Origin: Candidatus Peribacteria bacterium RIFCSPHIGHO2_01_FULL_51_35
Lineage (GTDB): Bacteria > Patescibacteriota > Gracilibacteria > Peribacterales > Peribacteraceae
Direction: 5' to 3'
DNA: 53,707 nucleotides
NCBI GenBank assembly: GCA_001787535.1
Contig: MFXP01000006.1
Span: 1-53,707, forward strand
The notes beneath the pieces are model-generated. The model did not search any database. It was not told the origin of the DNA and saw nothing but the letters and a program-made list of their open reading frames with translations. How positions within the stretch are numbered: position 1 is the stretch's first letter; each line of letters begins with the position of its first letter. Of the stretch, positions 37,376-45,913 are shown piece by piece. The translations under genes were made by a program, and so were the position numbers.

Positions 37376-39749
37376 GACTTGCTCTAATGGGATCCAATAT
37401 TTTTAACAGCATTTTGACAGTTGATAGCTGTATTTTTCCATTCTCTGCGCCATCCAAATCCTCATATGGAAAATTTTGCACGAAATTTCTCACAAGAGAG
37501 TGTTCCCTGAATTCTTCCACGCTGCCCCCTGCTTTGATGCCACCATTGAGTTCCAACATGATTCCCTTTTTGCTGTCCGTAAAAATGATCTTCCCGTTCA
37601 TTTCTTTCACTTGCGTATCGATCTGACCGAATAATGTGGATTCATTTTCGTTTTCAAGGAGAAGAGAACCGATGTTTGGAATAATAACCACCATCGGAAA
37701 AATCTGCCTTTTATCCCCATCCTTGCCATGATTGGGGGTAAGAACAAAAAGAAGTCGCTCTTTCTTAAAGGTGGGTGGTACTGATTGTGGATCACACTTA
37801 ATATGCAACATTTGCATCACTTGCAGAGGATCCAATGTAAGAGAATCAACCAAAGGCACTCCTTTTGCCGTAAACGTTTGGTGTGCAATGCTGTCTGTTT
37901 CCACCGGCATGGAAGGCGCTTTGGCATCCGGGTCAAAGGACAGCTTCTTGAGTGCACCGTCTTCACCATATTCCAAAGACACAAATCGTTTCATTTCCGG
38001 CGTTACCTCCGGAACAGAAGGCACGTTGGATTCCTCGTTATTTTTATTCAAAACAGGGGCGGAATTTTCTGACAGTTTTGCAGAGTCCGTGGAAGTGGCT
38101 ACAGGCACCTTCCCATTCAACTCTTCTTTCTTGGAGGAATGAAATATTCCAGAAAAGTAAGAAGTAAGGCCAACAGCAATAATTGCAGCTGTTCCAACAA
38201 CTCCCGCAATGGTGATTTTTTGTGCGTGCTGTAAACGCTTGATCGACTCATCTCTGTTTTTTCTGTCCACCACAGATCGCACAAAACTATTATCCACTAC
38301 ATCGCCCTGCAGAGCTTGGATATATCTCGTAAATGCTTTCGCCAGGCTTTCTCCTTCATGGATTGCAAAGTCGGGATATACGTCGCGTACAGCTTCGAAC
38401 AAACTGGCACGTGGATCCTGATCAGCATCTTCACGCAAAAGGGCGGGGTCATCTTCTTTCGTCCGTACCAAGTTTGCAATTTGTTCCGCCAGAGGTGAAC
38501 CATGTACTATTTTTTCACCGAAAAAAAGAGGATTTTCTTCTCTCTTATACTGTTCCAAGGATAAGCGTTTGCCATATTTAATGGTCAGCAAGGTCTCACA
38601 TACATATTTTGCATCGGGCAAAAGCGAAGGGTTATCTTGAACAAGACGAAAAATGAGAACGGCAACATCCGGGAACTTTTGAGCTAATTTACCCAAGCGC
38701 AGCAAGTGAACATCTTCCAAGCGACCTCTTTTTTCCGTAAACAGATCGTCTTGTTCGAACAATGAATAAAGAGTGGGACCGAATGCAGCTATATCCGCTT
38801 TTTCATCGGTGTTTTTTGCATCAAGAACCTGCCACAACGGTGCAAACTTCGCCGTCCCCAATCCTTGTCCTGTAAATGTATTTCGAGTCTCATCGGCCGA
38901 TACGTTTTTGAGCCGAGCAAGACCAAAATCGAGAAATACAGCACCCTTTTGTGAAAGAAGAATATTTTCCGGTTTTATATCGCGATGAATCATGATTGTG
39001 TGCATCTTTGCCAGAGCATAAGAAAGTGAAATGGCCACATCCAATTTGAATTCGGAACTCAGACGACCGGAGCCTGCGGCATTGATAACGTCATACAGTG
39101 TTGCTGAGTTGGGAATTTCTTTCATCGCGAGAAAGTGAGGATGCCCCGTGGAATATGCAACATGTTCAGGCGCACATTCTTCTGTTAACTTCGAAAGAGC
39201 TTCTGCTTCCGTTGTAAAACGCTCAAGAACGTGGGTATTCATGCTGCTCTGCTTTGGCATTTTTATGACCAACGGCTCATTGTTCGCATCGGAAAATGCT
39301 CTGAAGACTGCTCCCATACCACCTTCACCCAAAAATCCATGTGTCAGATACCTCACATTATTATGCTCAAAACCAATCGGATAATCTGTATTGCCATAAA
39401 TTCTTCTCGTAATGTGTTCTGCTATCTCGTGCACCGAATGATTGGACGTTCGTATTGGTTCTTTAAATTTTGCGTCACCTTCCAGTTGTTCCGAAATTGT
39501 TCTATGCAACTCCTCTCCGGAAATTGTTTCAACGTCACCATCCGGTAATGCACCCTCCAAAATGCCGTCTCGTAGAAGCAACGTCATTTTAGCTCGAACT
39601 ATTCTTCGAGTATCCAACAGCGCAGACAGCGGTTTCTTGATTTCCGGGCGAGCAGAAGCCTCTGTTTTTTCATCTTTTGTAGAACCTCCAGGAATGTATT
39701 CCCTGGTGGCTCCCTCCAGCGCATTATTGGTAAGAGGAGCAATGCTCAT
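37359..39749 (-). CDS. Receptor-type serine/threonine protein kinase
   Basis: The 796-residue protein has a variable N-terminus of about 130 residues, a Hanks-type kinase domain (about 135-400) with Gly-rich GFLGEGGMGAVFRAF, Lys in PLVIKMP, the catalytic HRDIKPENILL (residues 255-265) and DFGLARL (274-280). A juxtamembrane region follows, then one membrane helix (512-534) and an outer domain of about 260 residues. The outer domain is rich in charged residues and matches no PASTA repeats. Bacterial kinases of this layout sense wall or surface signals. The outer domain does not look like any family I know. Confidence 0.88.
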   Translation of the reverse strand: MSIAPLTNNALEGATREYIPGGSTKDEKTEASARPEIKKPLSALLDTRRIVRAKMTLLLRDGILEGALPDGDVETISGEELHRTISEQLEGDAKFKEPIRTSNHSVHEIAEHITRRIYGNTDYPIGFEHNNVRYLTHGFLGEGGMGAVFRAFSDANNEPLVIKMPKQSSMNTHVLERFTTEAEALSKLTEECAPEHVAYSTGHPHFLAMKEIPNSATLYDVINAAGSGRLSSEFKLDVAISLSYALAKMHTIMIHRDIKPENILLSQKGAVFLDFGLARLKNVSADETRNTFTGQGLGTAKFAPLWQVLDAKNTDEKADIAAFGPTLYSLFEQDDLFTEKRGRLEDVHLLRLGKLAQKFPDVAVLIFRLVQDNPSLLPDAKYVCETLLTIKYGKRLSLEQYKREENPLFFGEKIVHGSPLAEQIANLVRTKEDDPALLREDADQDPRASLFEAVRDVYPDFAIHEGESLAKAFTRYIQALQGDVVDNSFVRSVVDRKNRDESIKRLQHAQKITIAGVVGTAAIIAVGLTSYFSGIFHSSKKEELNGKVPVATSTDSAKLSENSAPVLNKNNEESNVPSVPEVTPEMKRFVSLEYGEDGALKKLSFDPDAKAPSMPVETDSIAHQTFTAKGVPLVDSLTLDPLQVMQMLHIKCDPQSVPPTFKKERLLFVLTPNHGKDGDKRQIFPMVVIIPNIGSLLLENENESTLFGQIDTQVKEMNGKIIFTDSKKGIMLELNGGIKAGGSVEEFREHSLVRNFVQNFPYEDLDGAENGKIQLSTVKMLLKILDPIRASLKQEL

Positions 39750-39818
39750 GGAATAAGGAATGAGCAGCCAGAGTACTCCAAAATACCAAACACGTCAAAT
39801 TTTAATATTTGTCAATAA

Positions 39819-39863
39819 TCCCTTAAAAACGCAATAAAAGGAATTCAGAGCGAGTTTAAGGGA
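39819..39863. repeat. Inverted repeat between kinase and DUF4215 gene
   Basis: AATCCCTTAAA pairs perfectly with TTTAAGGGATT across a 23-nt spacer. Base content is AT-rich. It might serve as the kinase promoter region; the rest of 39750-39877 shows no gene. Confidence 0.6.
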
Positions 39864-39877
39864 TTAGATACGAAAAC

Positions 39878-41176
39878 TTAGATACCCAGGTAGGCCATCA
39901 TTGCATGAATGAACGGCAGGACGGCATCTCGGAATGTAAACAGAGGTGGCGCGGCGAGGTGTACTCCTCCTGTGCCGAGTTGCTGCCCCAAGTGGATAAC
40001 AACATCGTAGAAGTTGCCGAAGACATCGGTTATAAGTTGGGGCACTGAACAATCCCCATCAATTTCATTGGGAATTCCATCGTTGTCATCGTCGCCTCCC
40101 GAAGCACACACTTCATTCGTAGTGACCTGTTGGGAGCATTGTTCGTCGACTTCATTCGGGACGCCGTCTGCATCATCGTCTGCCCCGGATGCACACACAA
40201 TGGTTTCATCAACATAACCGCAGTCGGTATCCACTTCATTCGGGATTCCATCTGAATCATCATCTAAACCTGAGCTGCAAACAGCAGGACAGTCCGAGTT
40301 GTCAAATTGGTCAATCAGCGTATCCCCATCATCATCCGCACCATTGGTGCAATTTTCCGTGGTCGGTAAAGCCGGACACTCGGGATCCTCCTGGTCGATC
40401 AAGTGATCGCCATCGTTATCCGAACCATCGCTGCAGTTCTCATGAGGAATTTCGCGTTCTACCTCGTGATGACCCTCCTGGATGCACGTGGCGGAGCACC
40501 CGTCGTTATTGCTCGTATTGCCATCATCGCACACTTCGTTTCCTGCTTGAATGCCATCGCCACAAGTCGTGCTGCAGACGTTTGGCGATGCTGAAGTGCA
40601 GGTGTATCCGGTATCGACTGTGCATGTTGCGGAACAACCGTCATTGGCTGTCAGATTGCCATCGTCACATGCTTCGTTGGAAGCTCTCACTCCACTACCA
40701 CAGGTGGACGTACAGACGTTTGGCGTAGCGGTCGTGCAGCTGAAGTCTGTTTCCACCAAAGAACATGTTGCATTGCATCCATCGCCTGCGGTCGTGTTGC
40801 CGTCGTCACATACTTCACCCGAAGTCCTGATGCCATTGCCACAGACTTGGGTGCAGACACTCGGCTCGCCTGTGCAGCTCCATCCGCTTTCCACCGCGCA
40901 GACATCGGAACATCCATCGCCGGCTGTCGTACCGCCGTCATCGCAAGCTTCTGCTCCTGTTATCAAACCATTGCCACACACATCGCCTTCACTGCTGGCG
41001 GAAGAGGCGGCTTCGCTGGACGCGGAAGATCCGACGGGAATGTGCTCACAAACTTCCGGCTCTACACAATGATCGGCTTGGACCGTTCCAAAGTACCCTG
41101 CTGCAGAAAGCGAGAACACTGTAATAATGGAGAAGACGCCACCGAAGACGAGAAAGTTTTTTGTGTGTATGTTCAT
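39878..41176 (-). CDS. Secreted DUF4215/cysteine-rich repeat protein with membrane tail
   Basis: A 432-residue protein: signal peptide (residues 1-34, ending GTVQA), four tandem DUF4215-type repeats of about 35 residues with CGNG...CDDGNTTAGDGCSATC (about 60-210), then five shorter repeats with the pattern C..G.DDD.DG.PNE.D..C (about 225-370), which look like Ca-binding Asp-rich loops, and a C-terminal hydrophobic helix (FTFRDAVLPFIHAMMAYLGI). Such proteins display adhesive or binding repeats outside the cell. The repeats are disulfide-rich, so an extracytoplasmic oxidant is implied. It is divergent from the MurF-like gene. Confidence 0.85.
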   Translation of the reverse strand: MNIHTKNFLVFGGVFSIITVFSLSAAGYFGTVQADHCVEPEVCEHIPVGSSASSEAASSASSEGDVCGNGLITGAEACDDGGTTAGDGCSDVCAVESGWSCTGEPSVCTQVCGNGIRTSGEVCDDGNTTAGDGCNATCSLVETDFSCTTATPNVCTSTCGSGVRASNEACDDGNLTANDGCSATCTVDTGYTCTSASPNVCSTTCGDGIQAGNEVCDDGNTSNNDGCSATCIQEGHHEVEREIPHENCSDGSDNDGDHLIDQEDPECPALPTTENCTNGADDDGDTLIDQFDNSDCPAVCSSGLDDDSDGIPNEVDTDCGYVDETIVCASGADDDADGVPNEVDEQCSQQVTTNEVCASGGDDDNDGIPNEIDGDCSVPQLITDVFGNFYDVVIHLGQQLGTGGVHLAAPPLFTFRDAVLPFIHAMMAYLGI

Positions 41177-41343
41177 AGATGTGTGTGTGAAAGTATCGTA
41201 TTAGTATACCCCTTTTCCGCTGAAAATTCAATATATCAGCTTCGGTCTTCTGCCAGCCATTCTTGAAAAGGCTCCATTTTCATAAAACCCACGAAGCGCT
41301 AGGATAGAGCATAATTTCCGCTCTGATTTTCATCGGCCTGACA

Positions 41344-42927
41344 GTGCTTGCCAGCCTCTCCCCGCTTCTCACATTCGCCGCACTTTTTCAGCAAAAGGAA
41401 TGGCGACTAGATAGGTTGCGCGAACATCTGCGAAGCGAGGGGTGGCTGACGCAACTTGCGGGGAAGTCGCGACTCATCCTCTTGGGAATTCTCTGTTGTA
41501 CCGGATTACTCCTCTTTCTCTATGTCCGATTTTCGTACATTCCTTCCCTCAACGAACAGATCGATGATCCCGCATTTGATCCTCAACTGAGTTTGGCGTT
41601 GGGCATGGTGATGGCGGGAGCATTCGTATTGCTCTGGATCGGATCCTTTGCCGCTCTGAGTATGTTGCAAATTATCCTGCGGAAGCAACGTTTCCCAAAG
41701 TGGACGCAGAAAGCATTGCTGATCGTTCTCTGTGCACTGCTTCTCGATGCATTTCTTTTGCTGGCGATTCCGGAAACGCATTTGCTGCTTCCGCTGACGC
41801 AGGCACCCGTCGTTTTTGTTGTCTGGCTGCTGCTGAAACCCTTGGATGCCTTCCTCAAGGAACGCATTCTCGCGAAGGCCGCTCGTCTGCGCGCATCCTT
41901 CTCTCACCTCACCGTCATCGGCATCACGGGAAGTGTCGGCAAGACGACGACGAAAGAACTTCTGCAGCATGTGCTCAAACAAAAAAATCCTCTTGTGACT
42001 CCCGAACATGTGAACTCCGAGATGGGCGTGGCACAGTGGCTGCTCAAAGAACTTCCGAAACTTGATGCCAATGAACCGCGCATCATGATTGTGGAAATGG
42101 GCGCGTACCGCGCAGGAGAGATTGCATTATTGTGCGAGATCGCGAAGCCTTCACTCGGCGTGCTCACATACATCGGCACGCAACACTTGGCATTGTTCGG
42201 TTCGCAACAGAAGTTGATGGAGACCAAAGGCGAGCTGCTGCAAGCATTGCCGAGCGATGGCCATGCCTTCATCAATGGAGATAGTGATCTCTGCAGGGAG
42301 ATCGCAAAAACAGCGCCCTGCCCTGTGACCATCGTTGGAACAGGAGGACACTTGGACATGGAAGCGTTTGATATAGAGGAGAAAAGCGATGGCGTCCGCT
42401 TCCGTATAAAAGAGGAGAATATTTCTCTCCCTCTCCATGGCACACATCAAGTGACCAATGTCCTGCTGGCGATTGCCGTGGCAGAACATCTTGGGATGGA
42501 TTTGGCTTCCATCGCGCGGGCACTGAAAAGTTTTGCGCCACTCAAACGCACGTTCGAAGTTCGCATCGAGCACGGCGTGACAATATTGGATGACACACAC
42601 AACGCCAGCGCCGCGAGTTTCTGCGCCGCCATTGAGTGGGCGCGTGCGCAGCCTGCCGACAAAAAATATTTGGTGACGAGCGGACTCATCGAACTGGGGG
42701 AAGAACAGGAACGCACACATGAACGCCTGGGCGCGGACAGCGCCGGCATTTTTGAGGAAACCTATTTCTTAAGCGCAAAGAGCGCAAAAGCTTTTGAGCG
42801 AGGGCTGGGGAAACCTGTGCGGATTCTCACGAAGAATCATATTCCAATGCTTCCCAAGAACTCTCTGCTCATCTGCATCGGCCTGGTTCCACCATCGATC
42901 ATTCAAAAATTTCTTCCGAAGTCCTAA
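41344..42927 (+). CDS. murF: Membrane-anchored MurF-like Mur ligase
   Basis: The 527-residue protein starts with about 180 residues holding three or four membrane helices (around 40-60, 82-110, 120-140, 145-165), followed by a Mur ligase: P-loop VIGITGSVGKTTTKELL (near 195), EMGAYRAGEI, YIGTQHLALFGS and HNASAASFCAAIEWA. MurF adds D-Ala-D-Ala to the UDP-MurNAc-tripeptide; the anchor is an addition absent from classical MurF. It may bind the ligase to the membrane near lipid carrier steps. Start is GTG at 41344; an earlier non-ATG start cannot be excluded. Followed 5 nt later by the aminotransferase. Confidence 0.82.
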   Translation: MLASLSPLLTFAALFQQKEWRLDRLREHLRSEGWLTQLAGKSRLILLGILCCTGLLLFLYVRFSYIPSLNEQIDDPAFDPQLSLALGMVMAGAFVLLWIGSFAALSMLQIILRKQRFPKWTQKALLIVLCALLLDAFLLLAIPETHLLLPLTQAPVVFVVWLLLKPLDAFLKERILAKAARLRASFSHLTVIGITGSVGKTTTKELLQHVLKQKNPLVTPEHVNSEMGVAQWLLKELPKLDANEPRIMIVEMGAYRAGEIALLCEIAKPSLGVLTYIGTQHLALFGSQQKLMETKGELLQALPSDGHAFINGDSDLCREIAKTAPCPVTIVGTGGHLDMEAFDIEEKSDGVRFRIKEENISLPLHGTHQVTNVLLAIAVAEHLGMDLASIARALKSFAPLKRTFEVRIEHGVTILDDTHNASAASFCAAIEWARAQPADKKYLVTSGLIELGEEQERTHERLGADSAGIFEETYFLSAKSAKAFERGLGKPVRILTKNHIPMLPKNSLLICIGLVPPSIIQKFLPKS

Positions 42928-42932
42928 GTCCC

Positions 42933-44192
42933 ATGTCCCACTTCTCCCCCATTCACCACACGTTCGGACCGCTGGCCGATAGCCGGCAAGTTGTGCGATC
43001 GCTTGGGATGATTCTTACTCCGTGGAACTATTTCCGAGGTGCAAGCGAACAGGAACTCACGAAAGCACTCGCAGAACGATTCAAAGGTGAGAGTTTCTTG
43101 CTCGCATCCGGACGCGAGGCGCTCGTGATGCTCTTTCGCGCGATGAAGCTGAGTGCCGGCGAAGAAGTAGTCGTGCAGGCCTACACCTGCGTCGTTCTGC
43201 CCAATGCAATCCATGCAGCAGGCGGAACGCCCGTCTTTGCAGAGATCGACCGCGACACGCTCAATCTCACCGTAGACTCGGTAAAAGCCGTGCTGACACC
43301 TCGCACGCGCGCCGTCATCTGCCAACACACGTTTGGCATCCCCGCGCCTGTCGCGGAACTCAAGAAACTATGCGAAGAAAAGAAGATCCTCTTGATAGAA
43401 GATTGCGCGCATGTGATTCCGGATAGCAAAGGTCATGCGGAGATCACCGCCCATGGCGACGCACTGATGTTCAGCTTCGGCAGAGACAAGGCGATCTCCG
43501 GCGTAAGCGGAGGATGTTTGATTGCACGAAAACCGGAACTCACGCAGAAACTCCGAGAGCTTTCCACACACGCATCGGATCTTCCATTGCCAACGATCCT
43601 GCGACTGCTTCTCTATCCTCTCTTCTACACACTCGCACGACCGCTCTACGGACTCATGATCGGAAAAGCAGCACTCAAGATGCTTCAGATGCTGCATCTT
43701 CTTGTGCCGATCCTCTCGCGTGAGGAAAAAGAAGGCATGATGCCCCTGGTCATTCACAGGATGCCGAACGGTCTTGCATATTTGGCCCTGGATCAATGGA
43801 AGCGTCTCGATGACATCAATATGCATCGCAGGAAGCTGACAGCCTTCTACAGGACAGAAAGCGAACGCAGAGGATGGCCAAGAGTAGCAACGGCAGCATC
43901 GGATCTTCCGTTGCAAAAATATCCTCTGTTCTTGGAAGGCGCAGAACGAATTCGACGATCACTCAAGAAAAAAAATATCCATTTGAACGATGGCTGGACG
44001 GGCTGCGTCATCTGTCCGGACACCGTTGCATTGGCTGCGACCGGTTACGTCCCCGGCAGTGATCCGCAAGCCGAAGAAACCTGTGAGCGCATCCTCGCTC
44101 TGCCCACGCATCCGGGGATGTCGCTGAAACAAGCACGACGTTTGGTGGACGAACTCGATGCCTTGACGAAGGAGTTAGGAATTAGGAGTTAG
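42933..44192 (+). CDS. DegT/DnrJ/EryC1-type PLP aminotransferase
   Basis: The 419-residue protein has the fold-type I layout of sugar aminotransferases: FLLASGREALVMLFRAM, VVVQAYTCVVLPNAI, IEDCAHVIPDSKGH with the PLP-binding Asp, and SFGRDKAISGVSGG with the Schiff-base Lys. Members transfer an amino group to nucleotide sugars. The C-terminal six residues are encoded by an intergenic repeat word (GGAATTAGGAGTTAG), so the stop lies inside the repeat. The gene follows the MurF-like gene by 5 nt and precedes a FemAB-type gene, so it likely serves wall or surface glycan synthesis. Confidence 0.85.
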   Translation: MSHFSPIHHTFGPLADSRQVVRSLGMILTPWNYFRGASEQELTKALAERFKGESFLLASGREALVMLFRAMKLSAGEEVVVQAYTCVVLPNAIHAAGGTPVFAEIDRDTLNLTVDSVKAVLTPRTRAVICQHTFGIPAPVAELKKLCEEKKILLIEDCAHVIPDSKGHAEITAHGDALMFSFGRDKAISGVSGGCLIARKPELTQKLRELSTHASDLPLPTILRLLLYPLFYTLARPLYGLMIGKAALKMLQMLHLLVPILSREEKEGMMPLVIHRMPNGLAYLALDQWKRLDDINMHRRKLTAFYRTESERRGWPRVATAASDLPLQKYPLFLEGAERIRRSLKKKNIHLNDGWTGCVICPDTVALAATGYVPGSDPQAEETCERILALPTHPGMSLKQARRLVDELDALTKELGIRS

Positions 44193-44265
44193 GAATTAGT
44201 ACAATCTCTTCCAACGCTTTCTAACTCCTAATTCCTAACCTCCTAAAATCCTAATTCCTAACTCC
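44171..44265. repeat. Tandem-word inverted repeat ending the aminotransferase gene
   Basis: GGAGTTAGGAATTAG at 44171-44185 is repeated at 44185-44199, and its complement CTAATTCCTAACTCC lies at 44251-44265, with related words at 44221-44240. The left arm carries the end of the upstream gene. Confidence 0.85.
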
Positions 44266-44280
44266 TCGTCCTGAAATCCA

Positions 44281-45297
44281 ATGAATATTTCCTACGACAC
44301 CAACGAGCACGATTGGGATTCCTTCCTCAGCCGCCAAACATATCGCCCTTTTTTGCAGAGCTGGACGATGGGCGAGGTCTACCGAGACTGCGGACAGGAG
44401 CCGATCCGCCTTGCGGCAATGGATGAACAGAAGATCCTCGGCATCTGCCAAGCATTGTTTGTGCCCGCACGCAGAGGAAAGCACCTCGCAGTGCTCTACG
44501 GCCCCATCGTGGAGCAACAAGATGCCGCTGCGATGTTGATCGATGCGCTCAAGGAAGAAGCAAAGAAACGAGGCTGCGCTTTCCTGCGCATCAGTCCCTT
44601 CGCACCAACGGGATCGATGTCGATTGCAGGATCTCTTCCCTCGCCGCTGCACACGCTTGCGGAGCATGTGTGGCATTTGCCGCTACAAAATATCAACGCA
44701 GATACGATCTTTTCCAATATGCGAGCAACAGCGCGGAATCTCATCCGCCGTGCGGAGAAAGATGGTGTCACCGTACGCGCATCGAAGGATCCGAATAGGG
44801 AAATCGAGGAATTCCTGCGCCTGCACGATGAAACGCGGAAGCGCCACGGCTTTACGCCGTACACGAATGCTTTTTTCCGAGCGCAAGTGAAACATTTTGC
44901 TCCAAAGAATCAGTGCACCCTCTATCTGGCGGAATTCCAAGGAAAAGTGATCGCCGCGTCCATCCACATGCACGTATTCGGTGAAACCAGTTACCACCAC
45001 GGCGCGAGTTCCTATGAACACCGAAAAATTCCCGCGAGTTACCTGCTGCAGTGGACAGCCATTTGCGATGCACTCAAGCGCGGCGATAGCATCTATAACT
45101 TTTGGGGCATCGCACCTGTAGATGCCGATGGCAAAGCCGCAGACCCCAAGCATCCCTTCGCAGGCGTCACGCTGTTTAAGACCGGTTTCGGCGGCAAACT
45201 CCTGACACTGGAACACTGCCGCGATGTGCCGCTTTCCAAGCTCTATTACGCCACGCGCGCATTTGAAACCTTCCGAAAGTGGAAGCGAGGATTCTGA
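44281..45297 (+). CDS. FemAB-type peptidoglycan bridge/aminoacyl transferase
   Basis: The 338-residue protein has the two GNAT-like lobes of FemABX enzymes: FLSRQTYRPFLQSWTMGEVY at the start, GKHLAVLYGPIVEQQ, MRATARNLIRRAEKDGVTV (a typical FemX motif) and SYHHGASSYEHRKIPASYLLQWTAICDAL with YNFWGIAP. FemX-type transferases add amino acids from tRNA to the stem peptide. In CPR the same family may have other acceptors. The gene stands in a cell-wall run after the MurF-like and aminotransferase genes. The following gene's -10 box overlaps its stop codon. Confidence 0.88.
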   Translation: MNISYDTNEHDWDSFLSRQTYRPFLQSWTMGEVYRDCGQEPIRLAAMDEQKILGICQALFVPARRGKHLAVLYGPIVEQQDAAAMLIDALKEEAKKRGCAFLRISPFAPTGSMSIAGSLPSPLHTLAEHVWHLPLQNINADTIFSNMRATARNLIRRAEKDGVTVRASKDPNREIEEFLRLHDETRKRHGFTPYTNAFFRAQVKHFAPKNQCTLYLAEFQGKVIAASIHMHVFGETSYHHGASSYEHRKIPASYLLQWTAICDALKRGDSIYNFWGIAPVDADGKAADPKHPFAGVTLFKTGFGGKLLTLEHCRDVPLSKLYYATRAFETFRKWKRGF

Positions 45298-45303
45298 TAT
45301 ACT
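45298..45303 (+). promoter_or_regulatory. -10 box (TATACT) overlapping the upstream stop region
   Basis: TATACT ends 6 nt before the ATG at 45310 and begins just after the TGA of the FemAB gene. Confidence 0.5.
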
Positions 45304-45309
45304 GCGCGC

Positions 45310-45576
45310 ATGGCACTAAAAACCTCCGGAAACAGCACAGAAGACAAGCTGGATGAGATCGTGGAGCATTTGCGCAGGCTCGACCGCAGGGATCGCCTGC
45401 GAACGGTGGGCGGTTTTTTCCGGTCGATCATCGGATTCATTCCCATGATCGTGTTTCTCCTTGGCATTTGGTACGTCTACAATAACACGGATGATATTTT
45501 GCGGAGCATCACGCAGGAGGCTGCCAAGCAGGCGGCGGAGTACACGAAAGAAGGATTTTTGAAGACGTTTAAGTAA
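45310..45576 (+). CDS. Small single-pass membrane protein, unknown function
   Basis: An 88-residue protein with a charged coiled-coil-like head (EDKLDEIVEHLRRLDRRDRLRTVGGF), one membrane helix (SIIGFIPMIVFLLGIWYVY, about 38-58) and a short amphipathic tail (NTDDILRSITQEAAKQAAEYTKEGFL). The predicted topology is head in the cytoplasm. It is expressed from its own promoter right after the FemAB gene. No family is recognised; such proteins often scaffold envelope enzymes. Confidence 0.6.
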   Translation: MALKTSGNSTEDKLDEIVEHLRRLDRRDRLRTVGGFFRSIIGFIPMIVFLLGIWYVYNNTDDILRSITQEAAKQAAEYTKEGFLKTFK

Positions 45577-45604
45577 TTTTCCATCATTCTCTTTCTCTCT
45601 CTTT

Positions 45605-45913
45605 ATGGAAAAAGTCGACCCCCTGGATTCCTCCGATGAGTTACAGGCACCCTCAGGTCAAACACTGCTCGCATACAAGACATTTACACATGATCTTGCT
45701 GAATTATTGGTGTCCGATCCCGGAAAGTTTGTTGCATACAGAGGCAACGAGCGTCTTGGAATCAATGCCGACTCTTTCGCATTGGATGAAGAAATCGGCT
45801 TACCAAGGGATCAAAGAGGTGAATACGAAGTGTATTACATCGAACCGCAGAACTTGGAGGTCGGCATGCCTGTAAGCGGCTTATTCAGCGATACACCATT
45901 GGAAACTCAATAA
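45605..45913 (+). CDS. Hypothetical acidic protein, 102 aa
   Basis: A soluble acidic protein (MEKVDPLDSSDELQAPSGQ at the start). The middle segment FVAYRGNERLGINADSFALDEE and EYEVYYIEPQNLEV reads as beta strands of a small alpha/beta domain, reminiscent of DUF5678-type sequences (VAYRGNE...G) but not clearly one. Its stop abuts the stop of the convergent lipoprotein gene (45914). No function is proposed. Confidence 0.55.
   Translation: MEKVDPLDSSDELQAPSGQTLLAYKTFTHDLAELLVSDPGKFVAYRGNERLGINADSFALDEEIGLPRDQRGEYEVYYIEPQNLEVGMPVSGLFSDTPLETQ

Noticed and set aside
40014-41072. Plus-strand frames opposite the DUF4215 gene
   Set aside because: They are complements of a strongly biased repeat gene and repeat in step with it.
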